The notes beneath the pieces are model-generated. The model ran no database searches and was not told the DNA's origin. It saw only the letters and a program-made list of their open reading frames with translations. A DNA stretch of 64,000 bases from Hahella sp050299855. Lineage in GTDB: Bacteria > Pseudomonadota > Gammaproteobacteria > Pseudomonadales > Oleiphilaceae. The stretch spans positions 1 through 64,000 of the forward strand of contig JBNKWQ010000042.1 of the NCBI GenBank assembly GCA_050299855.1, given 5' to 3'. Within the stretch, counting starts at the first letter, position 1; every line of letters starts with the position of its first letter. This document shows, one piece after another, positions 45,272 through 54,475 of this stretch. Position numbers and translations under genes: made by a program.

Positions 45272-45982
45272 TTAGAAGGTTATGCCCAGGCGCTTACCTA
45301 CTTCTTCGTAGTACTCGATGACATTTCCCAGATCCTGACGAAAACGGTCTTTGTCCATTTTCTCGCCGGTAGTGGAATCCCATATACGACAACCGTCAGG
45401 ACTGAACTCATCACCCAATACAATCTCATTGCCAGACATACCAAATTCCAACTTGTAGTCGACCAGAGTCATTCCAGCGTCGGCAAACAGGGCTTTTAAT
45501 ACATCGTTAACCTTGAAAGTCAGCACTTTCATTTGTTCCAGTTGAGATTGAGTTGCCCAACCAAATGCCTGCGCGTGATATTCATTGATCATGGGGTCAT
45601 GCAATTCGTCGTTTTTCAGGAACAACTCGAAGGTTGCCGGGTTCAGCACGGTACCTTCTTTGATCCCCAGACGGCGGCAAAGACTACCAGCCGCGACATT
45701 ACGGACAACACACTCTACCGGAATCATCTTCAGATTTTTCACCAGAGACTCGTTGTCTGAAACAAGCTTTTCAAAATGCACCGGCACACCGGCAGCACGC
45801 AGGGTTTCCATGATAAATGCATTGAACTTGTTATTGACCATTCCTTTGCGGGAAAGCTGAGCGACCTTGACGCCGTCAAAGGCGGAAGTGTCGTCACGAA
45901 ATTCCATAATGAACCTGTCAGGATCATCAGTCTTAAAGATGGACTTAGCCTTACCTGAATAAAGCTCTTCACGCTTTTGCAT
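45272..45982 (-). CDS. purC: phosphoribosylaminoimidazole-succinocarboxamide synthase
   Basis: 236 residues, the same length as E. coli PurC. It makes SAICAR from CAIR and aspartate in purine synthesis. The start MQKREELYSGKAKSIF at 45982 has GGAG eight bases upstream; the open frame to 46042 is an unlikely extension. The motifs FRDDTSAFDG, PVECVVRNVAAGSL, LVDYKLEFG, and DEFSPDGCRIWD are visible. It follows bamC on the same strand after 205 bases that hold an 18-bp tandem repeat, so it may have its own promoter. Confidence 0.97.
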   Translation of the reverse strand: MQKREELYSGKAKSIFKTDDPDRFIMEFRDDTSAFDGVKVAQLSRKGMVNNKFNAFIMETLRAAGVPVHFEKLVSDNESLVKNLKMIPVECVVRNVAAGSLCRRLGIKEGTVLNPATFELFLKNDELHDPMINEYHAQAFGWATQSQLEQMKVLTFKVNDVLKALFADAGMTLVDYKLEFGMSGNEIVLGDEFSPDGCRIWDSTTGEKMDKDRFRQDLGNVIEYYEEVGKRLGITF

Positions 45983-46080
45983 GGGTTGTTCTCCAAAAGG
46001 GCTGTCGCTTGGCGACGAATGTTCAAAGTCCTGCACTAACATAGCGGCATTATTTTACCACCGCTTTTTCTCTGCACTTT

Positions 46081-46152
46081 TACCTGTGAGTACTTGTATA
46101 CCTGTGAGTACCTGTATATCTGTGAGTATCTGTTTATCTATGAGTACCCGAG
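46081..46152. repeat. four-copy 18-bp tandem repeat between purC and bamC
   Basis: Units at 46081, 46099, 46117 and 46135, each 18 bp, of the form TACCTGTGAGTACCTGTA with one to five changes. It lies about 100 bases before the purC ATG (leftward) and 36 bases after the bamC stop. Confidence 0.93.
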
Positions 46153-46187
46153 GTTACTTCCAGGTCAGTCAATAATCCGTATGTACC

Positions 46188-47228
46188 TTAGGACAAATGA
46201 TCCAGCAGTTGATTGAGCAGCCTTACCTTATCCTGTGGATCAACATCATTTTTAGTTGGTGATGTCTGGATGTGAACACCATCAGATTCACTAGTCAGCT
46301 CCACACGGAAATTAAAGCGGTCGGACAGCACATCCTGTTTATCACCTTTCAGCCATTTCATGATTCCGCTGGATTCTTCCTGCTGCGCCTGACTGTACTG
46401 AACGAAGTAAGCTCCCTCGCTACGGTTAAGATCAATTACCGGAACCTGGCTCTTTTCTAAAGCTTCACCTACGGCAAACCAGGCACGATCAAAGTCCAGT
46501 TTCACCCGAATGTAAGGCTCCTGCCCCAGCTCATTCACCAAAGAAAGCTTCTCTTCGCCACCGATGTTCTGGGCCACCAAAGAATAACTTTCAAGGGATT
46601 CGGCGTTATCATCCAAATAGCTTTTAACTCCGCCCAATAGTAGAAGCTGTGTATCACTATCTAGCATTAACTCCGAAGTGTTATCCCCCAAACGTGAAAT
46701 GCGAATTTCTGAACTCCGGCGCTTCAGCCCCTGTTGTACCTGAATCTGCAGCAATACGCCCTCTTCAGTGGACAGGGACTGCAACTGATGACCCTCTATA
46801 TATTGCGAGGCTTTTAGCGATGAGGTGGGTAGTAAGACCTGCATTTTACCAGCGCCGGTATTAACTTCAAAAACCTGGGCCCCCTGACTTTCCCAATAGG
46901 TCTTCAGCGCAGGCCAGATTTTCCCTGGCGCTTCACTGGCCAATAGCCAGATATCTGAGTCCGTTGACTTGATGACAAACTGATCTATCAGAATTTCCAA
47001 ACCGGGCTCGGGTGGAGGAGGAACCTCAAAGTCTTCTGTGGCGACAAATCCAAGATTTGCTTCAGGGATCGGGAAGCGATCCTTCAGGCGTCGATCTGAA
47101 TACCATTCCGGGACGACCAGCGGCTCCCCCTTGGAAGCAGCCATATACCGATTGGTACGATCCTCCATCAAGCCACACCCGCCAAGCGCCAACATGAGCA
47201 GACCGGCTACAACAACAAAAATTCGCAT
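46188..47228 (-). CDS. bamC: outer-membrane assembly lipoprotein BamC
   Basis: 346 residues from the ATG at 47228; the frame is open to a TTG at 47267 that overlaps the dapA stop. The N-terminus MRIFVVVAGLLMLALGGC is a lipoprotein signal with lipobox LGGC. After it come an unstructured stretch and two helix-grip domains as in E. coli NlpB/BamC, part of the BAM barrel-assembly complex. VVPEWYSDRRLKDRFPIP resembles the conserved N-terminal lasso that touches BamD. Located right after dapA, the same order as in E. coli (dapA-nlpB-purC), which supports the call. Confidence 0.9.
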   Translation of the reverse strand: MRIFVVVAGLLMLALGGCGLMEDRTNRYMAASKGEPLVVPEWYSDRRLKDRFPIPEANLGFVATEDFEVPPPPEPGLEILIDQFVIKSTDSDIWLLASEAPGKIWPALKTYWESQGAQVFEVNTGAGKMQVLLPTSSLKASQYIEGHQLQSLSTEEGVLLQIQVQQGLKRRSSEIRISRLGDNTSELMLDSDTQLLLLGGVKSYLDDNAESLESYSLVAQNIGGEEKLSLVNELGQEPYIRVKLDFDRAWFAVGEALEKSQVPVIDLNRSEGAYFVQYSQAQQEESSGIMKWLKGDKQDVLSDRFNFRVELTSESDGVHIQTSPTKNDVDPQDKVRLLNQLLDHLS

Positions 47229-47263
47229 CAGATTACCATTTACCTTTTTCAGGCGACTGTCCG

Positions 47264-48142
47264 TCAAGCCAGGGATTTCACAATTTGCAATGCTGCACGC
47301 ACAGTTTCATGGTACTTGGAATCCAGAACTGTCAGTGGCAGCCTGATACCCTCCTTGATCAATCCCATTTCAGCCAGCGCCCATTTAACCGGAATGGGGT
47401 TGGACTCAACAAACATGGAATTGTGAACCACCATAAGCTTTTCCTGCATTGCCCTAGCGGCTTCGTTCTCACCATTCAAGGCCATTTCGCAAAGTCTGGA
47501 CATCTGCAAAGGAGCGACATTGGCGGTAACTGAAATATTTCCCTTGCCCCCTGCCAGGATTAAGTCCACTGCAGTGCCGTCATCGCCGGAATACACTGCA
47601 AACTCCGGATCTACAGCTTCAACCAGTTCACGTCCACGGGCCACATCTCCAGTGGCATCTTTAATTCCTACAATGTTGGGAATTTCCGCCAGTCGGCAAA
47701 CAGTAGCATTGGACATGTCACAGGCTGTCCGGCCAGGCACATTGTAAAGGATCTGAGGAATATCGACAGACTCCGCCAGCAGTTTGAAATGACGGTAGAG
47801 ACCTTCTTGGGTCGGCTTGTTGTAATAAGGAGTAACCAGCAGACAGGCATCTGCGCCGGATTCTTTAGCCTGGCGGGTTAGATACAACGCTTCTTTGGTT
47901 GAGTTGGCTCCAGTGCCGGCTATAACAGGTATACGCTTGGCAGCGTAGTTTACACAATGCTTTATCACTTCTGCGTGTTCTTCAAAATCCAGAGTGGCGG
48001 ACTCGCCGGAAGTGCCTGCAACGACAATCCCATGGGTGCCATTGGATATATGAAAGTCCAGCAATCGGTCGAGCGATTCCCAATCTATATTGCCGTCGTC
48101 ATGCATTGGTGTAACAAGGGCCACCAAGCTACCTGTAATCAT
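47264..48142 (-). CDS. dapA: 4-hydroxy-tetrahydrodipicolinate synthase
   Basis: 292 residues, the usual DapA length. It condenses pyruvate with aspartate semialdehyde, the first step to diaminopimelate and lysine. Seen: TPMHDDGNIDW, GTSGESATL, the catalytic Tyr in ILYNVPGRTACDM and the Schiff-base Lys in VGIKDATGD. ATG at 48142. First gene of dapA-bamC(-purC). Its divergent region toward gcvR has several repeats. Note that the DapF-like gene at 10.8 kb is probably not the partner enzyme of this pathway. Confidence 0.97.
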   Translation of the reverse strand: MITGSLVALVTPMHDDGNIDWESLDRLLDFHISNGTHGIVVAGTSGESATLDFEEHAEVIKHCVNYAAKRIPVIAGTGANSTKEALYLTRQAKESGADACLLVTPYYNKPTQEGLYRHFKLLAESVDIPQILYNVPGRTACDMSNATVCRLAEIPNIVGIKDATGDVARGRELVEAVDPEFAVYSGDDGTAVDLILAGGKGNISVTANVAPLQMSRLCEMALNGENEAARAMQEKLMVVHNSMFVESNPIPVKWALAEMGLIKEGIRLPLTVLDSKYHETVRAALQIVKSLA

Positions 48143-48395
48143 GTTTTACTCCACCAGGAAATATCCACTTCTAAAACACACGACTTAGGTCGTTGCTGTC
48201 AAAGCGAGCAAATGTTAGATGCTTCGAATCATTCAGAGGAAACCATACGTCCGCCCCAATCCTGTCCGGCCATAGCTCTAAATTATGGCATCGGACGAAC
48301 GAAAATGTACGGCACGGCAGTCTATTTGGATAGCTGCTGAATTTCGACCCACTATGGTACTCATCGTCCTACGGCTTCACAAGACTGAAGGGGCT

Positions 48396-48483
48396 GAATT
48401 ACCAATAATCAATGCATGGTTACCAAGGGCGGAATGTAAAGTTACCAAAGACTGACTGCACGGTTACCAAGGACTGAAAGGTA
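48396..48483. repeat. four-copy tandem repeat, 22-bp unit
   Basis: The core GTTACCAA recurs at 48419, 48441 and 48463 (exact 22-bp period) with a weaker copy (ATTACCAA) 21 bases before the first. Units differ at several places. A further partial copy (AAGACTGAAGG) lies upstream at about 48381. Confidence 0.8.
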
Positions 48484-48490
48484 TAAAAAT

Positions 48491-48538
48491 GCACTTTATA
48501 TGGCACTTTATATAGCACTTTATATAGCCATTTATACC
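48491..48538. repeat. four-copy 12-bp AT-rich tandem repeat upstream of gcvR
   Basis: GCACTTTATATG, GCACTTTATATA twice, then GCCATTTATACC, starting at 48491, 48503, 48515 and 48527. Each copy carries a TATA-rich -10-like element, about 100-150 bases before the gcvR start. Confidence 0.9.
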
Positions 48539-48638
48539 GGCACCCTCAATCGGGCTTTCCCCTTGACAGACTTTGCCATACAGGGAGACTATGAATGTCC
48601 GACAATGGCCCATTAATCTAAAGAAGAAATGAAGCGCT

Positions 48639-49187
48639 ATGGTAAATACGGTTTCTCAGATTAACCACCTGGTGATTTCTGCCCTGGGAGAAGACAGACC
48701 AGGCATCGTGAACGAACTTTCCAAACTGTGCACTGAATATCAGTGCAACATCATTGACAGTCGCATGACTGTGTTGGGCGGAGAGTTTGCTGTGATTATG
48801 ATGATTTCCGGTAATTGGGACGCAGTGGCCAAACTTGAAAGCGCCATCCCCGCAGTGTCCCGCAAGCTCGATTTAACGACGATGGTCAAACAGACAAAGG
48901 CCAGAGTACCCGCCAAGACAATCACCTACACTACCAATGTTGTGGCCCTTGACCAGCCTGGAATCGTCCACGAGATAGCGCAATTTTTTTCACGTCGCAA
49001 CATTAATATTGCCGACCTGGAAACCAACACTTACAGTGCGCCCCATTGCGGTACCCAGATGTTCAACCTGAACATGACAATCCACATTCCCTCAGACACA
49101 CACCTAGCGAGTTTACGGGAAGAGTTTATGCTGTTTTGTGATGACCGCAATCTGGACGCCGTTATAGAACCAGTGCGTAGCATCTAG
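48639..49187 (+). CDS. gcvR: glycine cleavage system transcriptional repressor GcvR-like
   Basis: 182 residues made of two ACT domains (about 8-80 and 95-175): LVISALGEDRPGIVNELSKL and VVALDQPGIVHEIAQFFSRRNINIADL. ACT pairs bind amino acids, and in E. coli GcvR holds GcvA inactive in the presence of glycine. It has no DNA-binding domain. Gene order next to bcp and near dapA-bamC matches E. coli and Pseudomonas. Monocistronic or cotranscribed with bcp after 145 bases. Confidence 0.93.
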   Translation: MVNTVSQINHLVISALGEDRPGIVNELSKLCTEYQCNIIDSRMTVLGGEFAVIMMISGNWDAVAKLESAIPAVSRKLDLTTMVKQTKARVPAKTITYTTNVVALDQPGIVHEIAQFFSRRNINIADLETNTYSAPHCGTQMFNLNMTIHIPSDTHLASLREEFMLFCDDRNLDAVIEPVRSI

Positions 49188-49332
49188 CCCCACGACGTTC
49201 AGGCCTGGATGCATTCAGCACGCCCTAACCAGACCCAGCCTGATAAAACCCAGACTGGTTTTGAAAATCGATTGATACAACCTGCAAACAAGCCTTAATT
49301 CCACTCAATCAATAAGATACAAAAGGAACTCC

Positions 49333-49794
49333 ATGATTGAACTGAATCAGAATGTCCCTGATTTTACTGCCAAGGCCACACCAGACCAGGAAATCAAACT
49401 GTCCTCACTGCAAGGAAAAAACGTTGTCATTTACTTCTACCCTAAAGACAACACTCCAGGCTGCACAACTGAAGGTCAGGACTTCCGTGACCTTCATGAA
49501 GAATTCAGCCAACTTGACACTATTATTCTTGGTGTTTCCAAAGACAGTTTAAAAACCCATCAAAACTTCAAAACCAAACAGGCATTTCCCTTTGAACTGA
49601 TCACCGACCCGGAAGAGACGCTCTGTAAGCACTTTGATGTCATTAAACTGAAAAAACTCTATGGCAAAGAGTATATGGGAATTGAGCGCTCCACTTTCCT
49701 GATTGATAAGGATGGAATACTTGCACGTGAGTGGCGCAAGGTAAAAGTGAAAGGACATGCAGCAGAAGTACTGGCAGCAGCCAAAGAGCTTTAG
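49333..49794 (+). CDS. bcp: thiol peroxidase, Bcp/PrxQ type
   Basis: 153 residues; reduces H2O2 and organic peroxides in the cytosol. The peroxidatic Cys is in DNTPGCTTEGQDFRDLH (Cys46). The resolving Cys that E. coli Bcp has five residues later is Gln here. The only other Cys is in ETLCKHFDV (about residue 98), which fits the subgroup that resolves from helix alpha3. AAAGGAA precedes the ATG. Convergent with perM. Confidence 0.95.
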   Translation: MIELNQNVPDFTAKATPDQEIKLSSLQGKNVVIYFYPKDNTPGCTTEGQDFRDLHEEFSQLDTIILGVSKDSLKTHQNFKTKQAFPFELITDPEETLCKHFDVIKLKKLYGKEYMGIERSTFLIDKDGILAREWRKVKVKGHAAEVLAAAKEL

Positions 49795-49868
49795 TTCAAT
49801 TTGGCCGAACTGCCGGTTAAATTATGATGTCAGGGCGATGCGGCATTGATCGGTGCGGCCCGCTCCTT

Positions 49869-50936
49869 TTAAGCCTGGGCCGGACCGCCATGGCGCCGGG
49901 GCCAGGCGACAAATATCGCTTTGAGCAAGGTTGCCAGAGGTATCGCAAAAAACACCCCCCACAATCCCCAAAACCCTCCGAAAAGAAGCACACTGGTAAT
50001 AATGACGACCGGATGAAGATTGACCACTTCAGAAAACAGCAGCGGCACTAACACATTACCATCCAGCGCCTGAATAATACCGTAAAGCACCATCAGCCAG
50101 ATAAACTCACTACCCCAGCCAAACTGGAACAACCCGATCATAGCAACGGGAATTGTCACCAAAGCCGCACCGATATAGGGAATCACCACCGACAACCCCA
50201 CCAAAATGGCCAATAAAACTGAATACCCCAAGTCCATCCAGAAAAATGCCAGGTATGTCGCCACTCCGACAATAACTATTTCCAACACTTTACCGCGAAT
50301 ATAGTTGGCAAACTGAAGATTGGACTCACGCCAGATTTCTTTCATCAACCGGCGCTCAGTGGGTAAAAAGGAAGAAAAACTAACCAGCAACTGATCCTTA
50401 TCCTTCAGGAAGAAAAACACCATAATAGGAACCAGTACGGCATATATCATGATGGCAATTACCGCGGGTATGCTGGACAAAGAAAAAGACAGCACCCATT
50501 GGGTAAAGGAAGAAACCTCACTGGCGATTTGACTATAGACCTTGCTCACCGTCTCATCCGATATAAACTCAGGATACTGCTGAGGCAACAATCTGATGAG
50601 GCTTTGCGCATTGGACAACATATTGGGCAGTTCACGAAAGAGGGAGCTTACCTGGGTGACAACCAATGGCAATAACACCAGGACAGTCGCCAGAGTTACT
50701 CCCAGAAATACGGCAAACACCGTTAGAACCGCATAAATATGCGGTATACCGATACGCTGCAGTTTTACTACCAAACCCTGCAAGACATAGGCAATAACAA
50801 TACTGGCAATGACCGGTGCCAGTATTGTTCCCAGCGTTAATACCAGAAAGGTACTAATCACCAGCAGGAGAAATACAATTACCGCCTCTTCGTCAGAAAA
50901 GTACTTCTCAAACCAATTACGAATTATTCTTAACAT
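49869..50936 (-). CDS. perM: AI-2E family transporter, PerM
   Basis: 355 residues with eight hydrophobic helices in the usual two-plus-five-plus pattern of this permease family: N-terminal pair (18-60), a pair near 60-100, a soluble helical stretch (FRELPNMLSNAQSL), then a C-terminal cluster with the conserved VPYIGAALVTIPVAMIGL and GIIQALDGNVLVPLLFSEVVNLHPVV. Substrates of PerM are not settled. It precedes bcp convergently and follows tusA leftward after 54 bases, so tusA-perM may be one transcript. Confidence 0.9.
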   Translation of the reverse strand: MLRIIRNWFEKYFSDEEAVIVFLLLVISTFLVLTLGTILAPVIASIVIAYVLQGLVVKLQRIGIPHIYAVLTVFAVFLGVTLATVLVLLPLVVTQVSSLFRELPNMLSNAQSLIRLLPQQYPEFISDETVSKVYSQIASEVSSFTQWVLSFSLSSIPAVIAIMIYAVLVPIMVFFFLKDKDQLLVSFSSFLPTERRLMKEIWRESNLQFANYIRGKVLEIVIVGVATYLAFFWMDLGYSVLLAILVGLSVVIPYIGAALVTIPVAMIGLFQFGWGSEFIWLMVLYGIIQALDGNVLVPLLFSEVVNLHPVVIITSVLLFGGFWGLWGVFFAIPLATLLKAIFVAWPRRHGGPAQA

Positions 50937-50990
50937 GACGACAACTCAACACCTGATCTCTTGCTTGGATTTTTGGTTTACCGGCAGATC

Positions 50991-51248
50991 TCACGCACTC
51001 AAGATCCAAAAATGGAATTCACCTTCTACTTCTCTGTGAGCCAGCAGCTTGTGCTTACTTAACTCCAGAAAGGCCGTAAAGTCGCGAACTGAACCAGCAT
51101 CTGTAGCCATTACATGCAAACAAATTCCCGGCCCTATCTGATTAAGCCGCTGCTTGGTTTTAAGGAGGGGCATGGGGCACTGCAATCCCCTTAAGTCCAG
51201 GCATTCATCCGCAACAGGCAAATCATTCTCGGATTCCCTCACCTTCAA
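50991..51248 (-). CDS. tusA: sulfur carrier protein TusA-like
   Basis: 85 residues; SirA/TusA family sulfur carriers pass persulfide sulfur to tRNA thiolation and cofactor pathways. The active motif is LDLRGLQCPMPLLKTK (Cys in CPxP). There is no ATG before this motif. The TTG at 51248 has an exact GGAGG six to seven bases upstream, which supports a TTG start (a GTG at 51242 is possible). A 22-bp two-copy repeat lies just upstream. Next gene leftward is perM. Confidence 0.9.
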   Translation of the reverse strand: MKVRESENDLPVADECLDLRGLQCPMPLLKTKQRLNQIGPGICLHVMATDAGSVRDFTAFLELSKHKLLAHREVEGEFHFWILSA

Positions 51249-51571
51249 TAAACCCCTCCAATCTTCAATTTGCTACCAATTAACACGAACCATACTCTTT
51301 CTTAACACGAAGCATTTACAGCCAATAACAGAATCTATAAATAGGTGACCAGTACATTTGCTGTTTTTTCAAAGCACTAGCCACACCAATGGTAAACCAA
51401 GGGCGATCATAGGCGTATCCTGGGTGAATTGCCATATTGTAATTTAGCCACCCCTGAAATGTTTTGGTTGGATCCTCTGACTATGCTATTAATATTTACT
51501 TCCTCAAATGAACTGACGCTTTTCATCTAAATTGAAGAACTCTAGTCACTCCCCGGTTACAGGTAGTCGTT
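51249..51571. other. divergent region between tusA and bepA
   Basis: About 320 AT-rich bases without a gene. Contains the 22-bp repeat at 51280-51323 and a possible promoter for bepA: TTGGAT (51468-51473), 16 bases, TAATAT (51490-51495). Confidence 0.4.
51280..51323. repeat. two 22-bp spaced direct repeats upstream of tusA
   Basis: TTAACACGAA occurs at 51280 and 51302, exactly 22 bp apart, followed by CAT two bases later in both (CCAT, GCAT). The rest of the units has diverged. Confidence 0.7.
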
Positions 51572-53080
51572 GTGACGCTGATATCTACTAACCAAGATCA
51601 GACACACCAATACGCTTTCTCGGCAGTTGCTCAGACTTCGCTGATTGGAGGGATAAGATGGGTTGTCAGCCTGATCCTGCTTACCTGTAGCGCCCTTTCA
51701 CTTGCAGCAACTGAAGCAGACCTCCCCGACCTGGGTAACAGCAGCGGATCAATAACGCCATCTCAGGAACAGGCGCTTGGCAATGCCTGGCTTAGATCCC
51801 TACGGGGACAAGTTCCCATGTATGAAGACCCGCTAGTAGGCCAATACATACAGGATCTGGTATTTAAACTGGCACCATTCAGCCAGCTTACCGACCGCAA
51901 CCTATCCACCATTGTTATTGATTCCAGCGCACTGAACGCATTCGCAGTACCCGGCGGGATTATCGGAATAAATGGTGGCCTGTTTCTCTACGCCCAAACT
52001 GAACAGGAATTTGCCAGCGTTATTGCTCACGAGCTTGGTCATTTAAGTCAGCGTCATTTCGCACGCAGACTTGAAGAAAGCAAGGCCCACACCGCCTTGA
52101 GTATGGCCGGCATCCTGGCCAGTGTCATTCTTGCAGCCACAGCAGGCTCCGACGCCGGCCTGGCAGCATTGGCCTCAACCCAGGCCCTGTCAATTCAGGA
52201 ACAACTCAGCTATAGCCGTCTCAACGAACAGGAAGCTGACCGGGTCGGCATGGAAACCCTGGCGGCTGCAGGCATGGAGGTACGTTCAATGCCGTCCATG
52301 TTTGAGCGCATGCTGAAAAGCTCACGCTACAACTCACAAGTACCGGAATACCTGCGCACCCACCCATTGACCGAGTCACGAATCGCGGACACCGCCAATC
52401 GCGCTGCAAACTATCCACCAGGTCACTACTCTGAAGACATCGACTATTACTTTGTTCAAAGTAGGGCAATTTCGCACTATGCGAATAATGGCGAAGAAGC
52501 GCTTCAGCTCTTCCGAAACAGAGCGAAAGATAATCAAGGTGTCCTCCGAAAAGCTGCGCTCTATGGCACTGTATTGGCAGCCATCAAGGTCAATCGTCCA
52601 CTGGAAGCATCTGATTCGATGGAGCAATTACTTTCTACCGACGCCAATCGAATCTCCATCGTCTTGCTGTATGCCGATTGGCTAGCCTCTCGCAATGAGG
52701 TACCCGATGCCATCATGGAGCTGGAACGCCACTTACAACGCAGCCCAGGCAATTACCCTTTATCCCGCGCCTTGGCGGCTCTCTATAGCAAAACCGGAAA
52801 GTTTGAAAAGTCGGAAGAAATTCTGCAACGTTTGAGCCAGCGTTACAGCAGCGAACCAGATCTCTGGTACAACCTTGCTGAAGTTCACGGGCAAGCGGGC
52901 TCCATTGTAGAATTGCATCAAGCCAGGGCTGAGTACTTTTATTTGAAGGGCGACATCGGCAGGGCAACTCAGCAACTGCGGCAGGCGCTGAGCAAAGCGG
53001 AAGGCAACTACCAACAAACACTGATCATCAAAAACCGCATGAAAGAATTCAACGCTGCCGGCGAAGGGTTCAAATTCTAA
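51572..53080 (+). CDS. bepA: M48 metalloprotease with TPR domain, BepA
   Basis: 502 residues from a GTG start. Signal peptide (about 27-46, ending SLAA-TEA), then the zinc protease domain with HELGH (153-157) and the third ligand in NEQEADRVGMETLAAAGM. After about 300 come TPR-like helical repeats (EEALQLFRNRAKDN, FEKSEEILQRLSQRY). E. coli BepA is a periplasmic protease/chaperone that checks LptD and BamA assembly. Length and layout match it. Convergent with nadA. Confidence 0.93.
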   Translation: MTLISTNQDQTHQYAFSAVAQTSLIGGIRWVVSLILLTCSALSLAATEADLPDLGNSSGSITPSQEQALGNAWLRSLRGQVPMYEDPLVGQYIQDLVFKLAPFSQLTDRNLSTIVIDSSALNAFAVPGGIIGINGGLFLYAQTEQEFASVIAHELGHLSQRHFARRLEESKAHTALSMAGILASVILAATAGSDAGLAALASTQALSIQEQLSYSRLNEQEADRVGMETLAAAGMEVRSMPSMFERMLKSSRYNSQVPEYLRTHPLTESRIADTANRAANYPPGHYSEDIDYYFVQSRAISHYANNGEEALQLFRNRAKDNQGVLRKAALYGTVLAAIKVNRPLEASDSMEQLLSTDANRISIVLLYADWLASRNEVPDAIMELERHLQRSPGNYPLSRALAALYSKTGKFEKSEEILQRLSQRYSSEPDLWYNLAEVHGQAGSIVELHQARAEYFYLKGDIGRATQQLRQALSKAEGNYQQTLIIKNRMKEFNAAGEGFKF

Positions 53081-53159
53081 GCCTTAAGACGATTAATCAC
53101 ACCATGCTGCCACCAACTCAGCGCAGCACTTAGGCGATGCCGCGCCACAGAAGGGAAGA

Positions 53160-54230
53160 TCAGGCATTACCCTTCAGCACTACCCGTCTTTCTTTGGAAA
53201 AGTCGAGCATCCTTTGTAAAGGGACCAATGCCTTCAATCGAATCTCGGCATCGACGATAACTTCCTGTGATTTAGCTGAAAGCACATCACGCAAATTTTC
53301 AAGACCATTCATCGCCATCCAGGGGCAATGCGCACAGCTACGACAGGCGGCACCCTTACCTGCCGTAGGAGCTTCGATCAAGGTTTTTGTGGGCGCTAAT
53401 TGCTGCATTTTATAGAATATGCCTGCGTCTGTAGCCACAATGAACGCCTGCTTATCCGATTCCTGCACCGCCTTAATCAGCTGAGAAGTGGAACCCACGA
53501 CATCTGCCATTTCCACCACTGCGGCTGGGGACTCCGGATGAACCAGCACCATAGCGTCAGGATACAACTGCTGCAGGTCCTGCAAGCCTTTAGCCTTGAA
53601 TTCTTCATGCACAATACAGGCCCCGTCCCAGAGCAACATATCGGCTCGGGTTTGCCTTTGCACATAGTCACCGAGATGCTTATCAGGTGCCCAAATCAAC
53701 TTTTCACCCTGGTCATGAAGGTACTCAACTATATCCAGCGCGATACTGGAGGTGACAACCCAGTCAGCCCGAGCCTTTACAGCAGCAGAGGTGTTAGCAT
53801 AGACAACAACTTTACGCTCAGGATGCTGATCGCAGAACGCTGAAAACTCATCGACCGGACATCCTATATCCAACGAACAGGTCGCCTCAAGCGTAGGCAT
53901 TAACACAGTCTTTTCGGGATTCAGGATTTTGGCAGTTTCCCCCATAAACCTGACGCCACAGACGATCAACGTGGAAGCCGGGTGCTGATTACCGAATCTT
54001 GCCATTTCCAGGCTGTCTGCCACGCAGCCACCTGTCTCCTCTGCAAGCGCCTGTATCACAGGATCTGTATAGTAGTGAGCTACGATAGCTGCATCTTCCT
54101 GCACCAAAAGCGTTTTTATCTGGGCCACCAATTCCCTTTTCTTCTCTTCACTCAACTGCGCGGGCTCATGCTCTCTAGCAAGATGCTCCTGAACCAGTAT
54201 GCGATCACTTAAACTATTCATTTCCAACAT
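53160..54230 (-). CDS. nadA: quinolinate synthase A
   Basis: 356 residues; a 4Fe-4S enzyme that condenses iminoaspartate with dihydroxyacetone phosphate to quinolinate for NAD. The three cluster Cys lie in VCGVRFMGETAKIL, WDGACIVHE and the CRSCAHCPWM region. VAHYYTDPVIQ and GCPVDEF are also typical. ATG at 54230, with a second Met three codons on (MNSLSD). Single gene between two tRNA-Lys and bepA. Confidence 0.97.
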   Translation of the reverse strand: MLEMNSLSDRILVQEHLAREHEPAQLSEEKKRELVAQIKTLLVQEDAAIVAHYYTDPVIQALAEETGGCVADSLEMARFGNQHPASTLIVCGVRFMGETAKILNPEKTVLMPTLEATCSLDIGCPVDEFSAFCDQHPERKVVVYANTSAAVKARADWVVTSSIALDIVEYLHDQGEKLIWAPDKHLGDYVQRQTRADMLLWDGACIVHEEFKAKGLQDLQQLYPDAMVLVHPESPAAVVEMADVVGSTSQLIKAVQESDKQAFIVATDAGIFYKMQQLAPTKTLIEAPTAGKGAACRSCAHCPWMAMNGLENLRDVLSAKSQEVIVDAEIRLKALVPLQRMLDFSKERRVVLKGNA

Positions 54231-54362
54231 TCCAATACAATTACTCTAAAGACAATTTAACGCTTCTCCAGAGTCAATACACTATTTTCGGACCGAAATT
54301 ATAGGCCAATTAGTGCCCACAGGCGCGCATTTCAATTCGAATAAGCGATAAAAAAAAGGCAT

Positions 54363-54390
54363 AAAAAAAGAGGCCTAAGCCTCTTTTTTT
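54363..54390 (-). terminator. terminator after the tRNA-Lys pair
   Basis: AAAAAAAGAGGC and GCCTCTTTTTTT form a symmetric hairpin with a 4-base loop, so it can work in both directions. It lies 10 bases after the 3' end of the second tRNA-Lys. Confidence 0.9.
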
Positions 54391-54399
54391 ATAGATTAA

Positions 54400-54475
54400 T
54401 GGTGGGTCGTGAAGGATTCGAACCTTCGACCAATTGGTTAAAAGCCAACTGCTCTACCAACTGAGCTAACGACCC
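54400..54475 (-). tRNA. tRNA-Lys (anticodon UUU), copy 2
   Basis: Read leftward: acceptor GGGTCGT/ACGACCC, D-arm AGCTCAGTTGG, anticodon stem TTGG/CCAA enclosing CTTTTAA (anticodon TTT), T-loop GTTCGAATC, discriminator A, encoded CCA. Confidence 0.97.

Larger units (their letters stand above)
48143..48638. other. divergent dapA/gcvR region with two repeat blocks
   Basis: About 500 bases without a convincing gene. Holds a 22-bp spaced repeat (48396-48483) and a 12-bp AT-rich repeat (48491-48538), both nearer gcvR. Confidence 0.6.
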
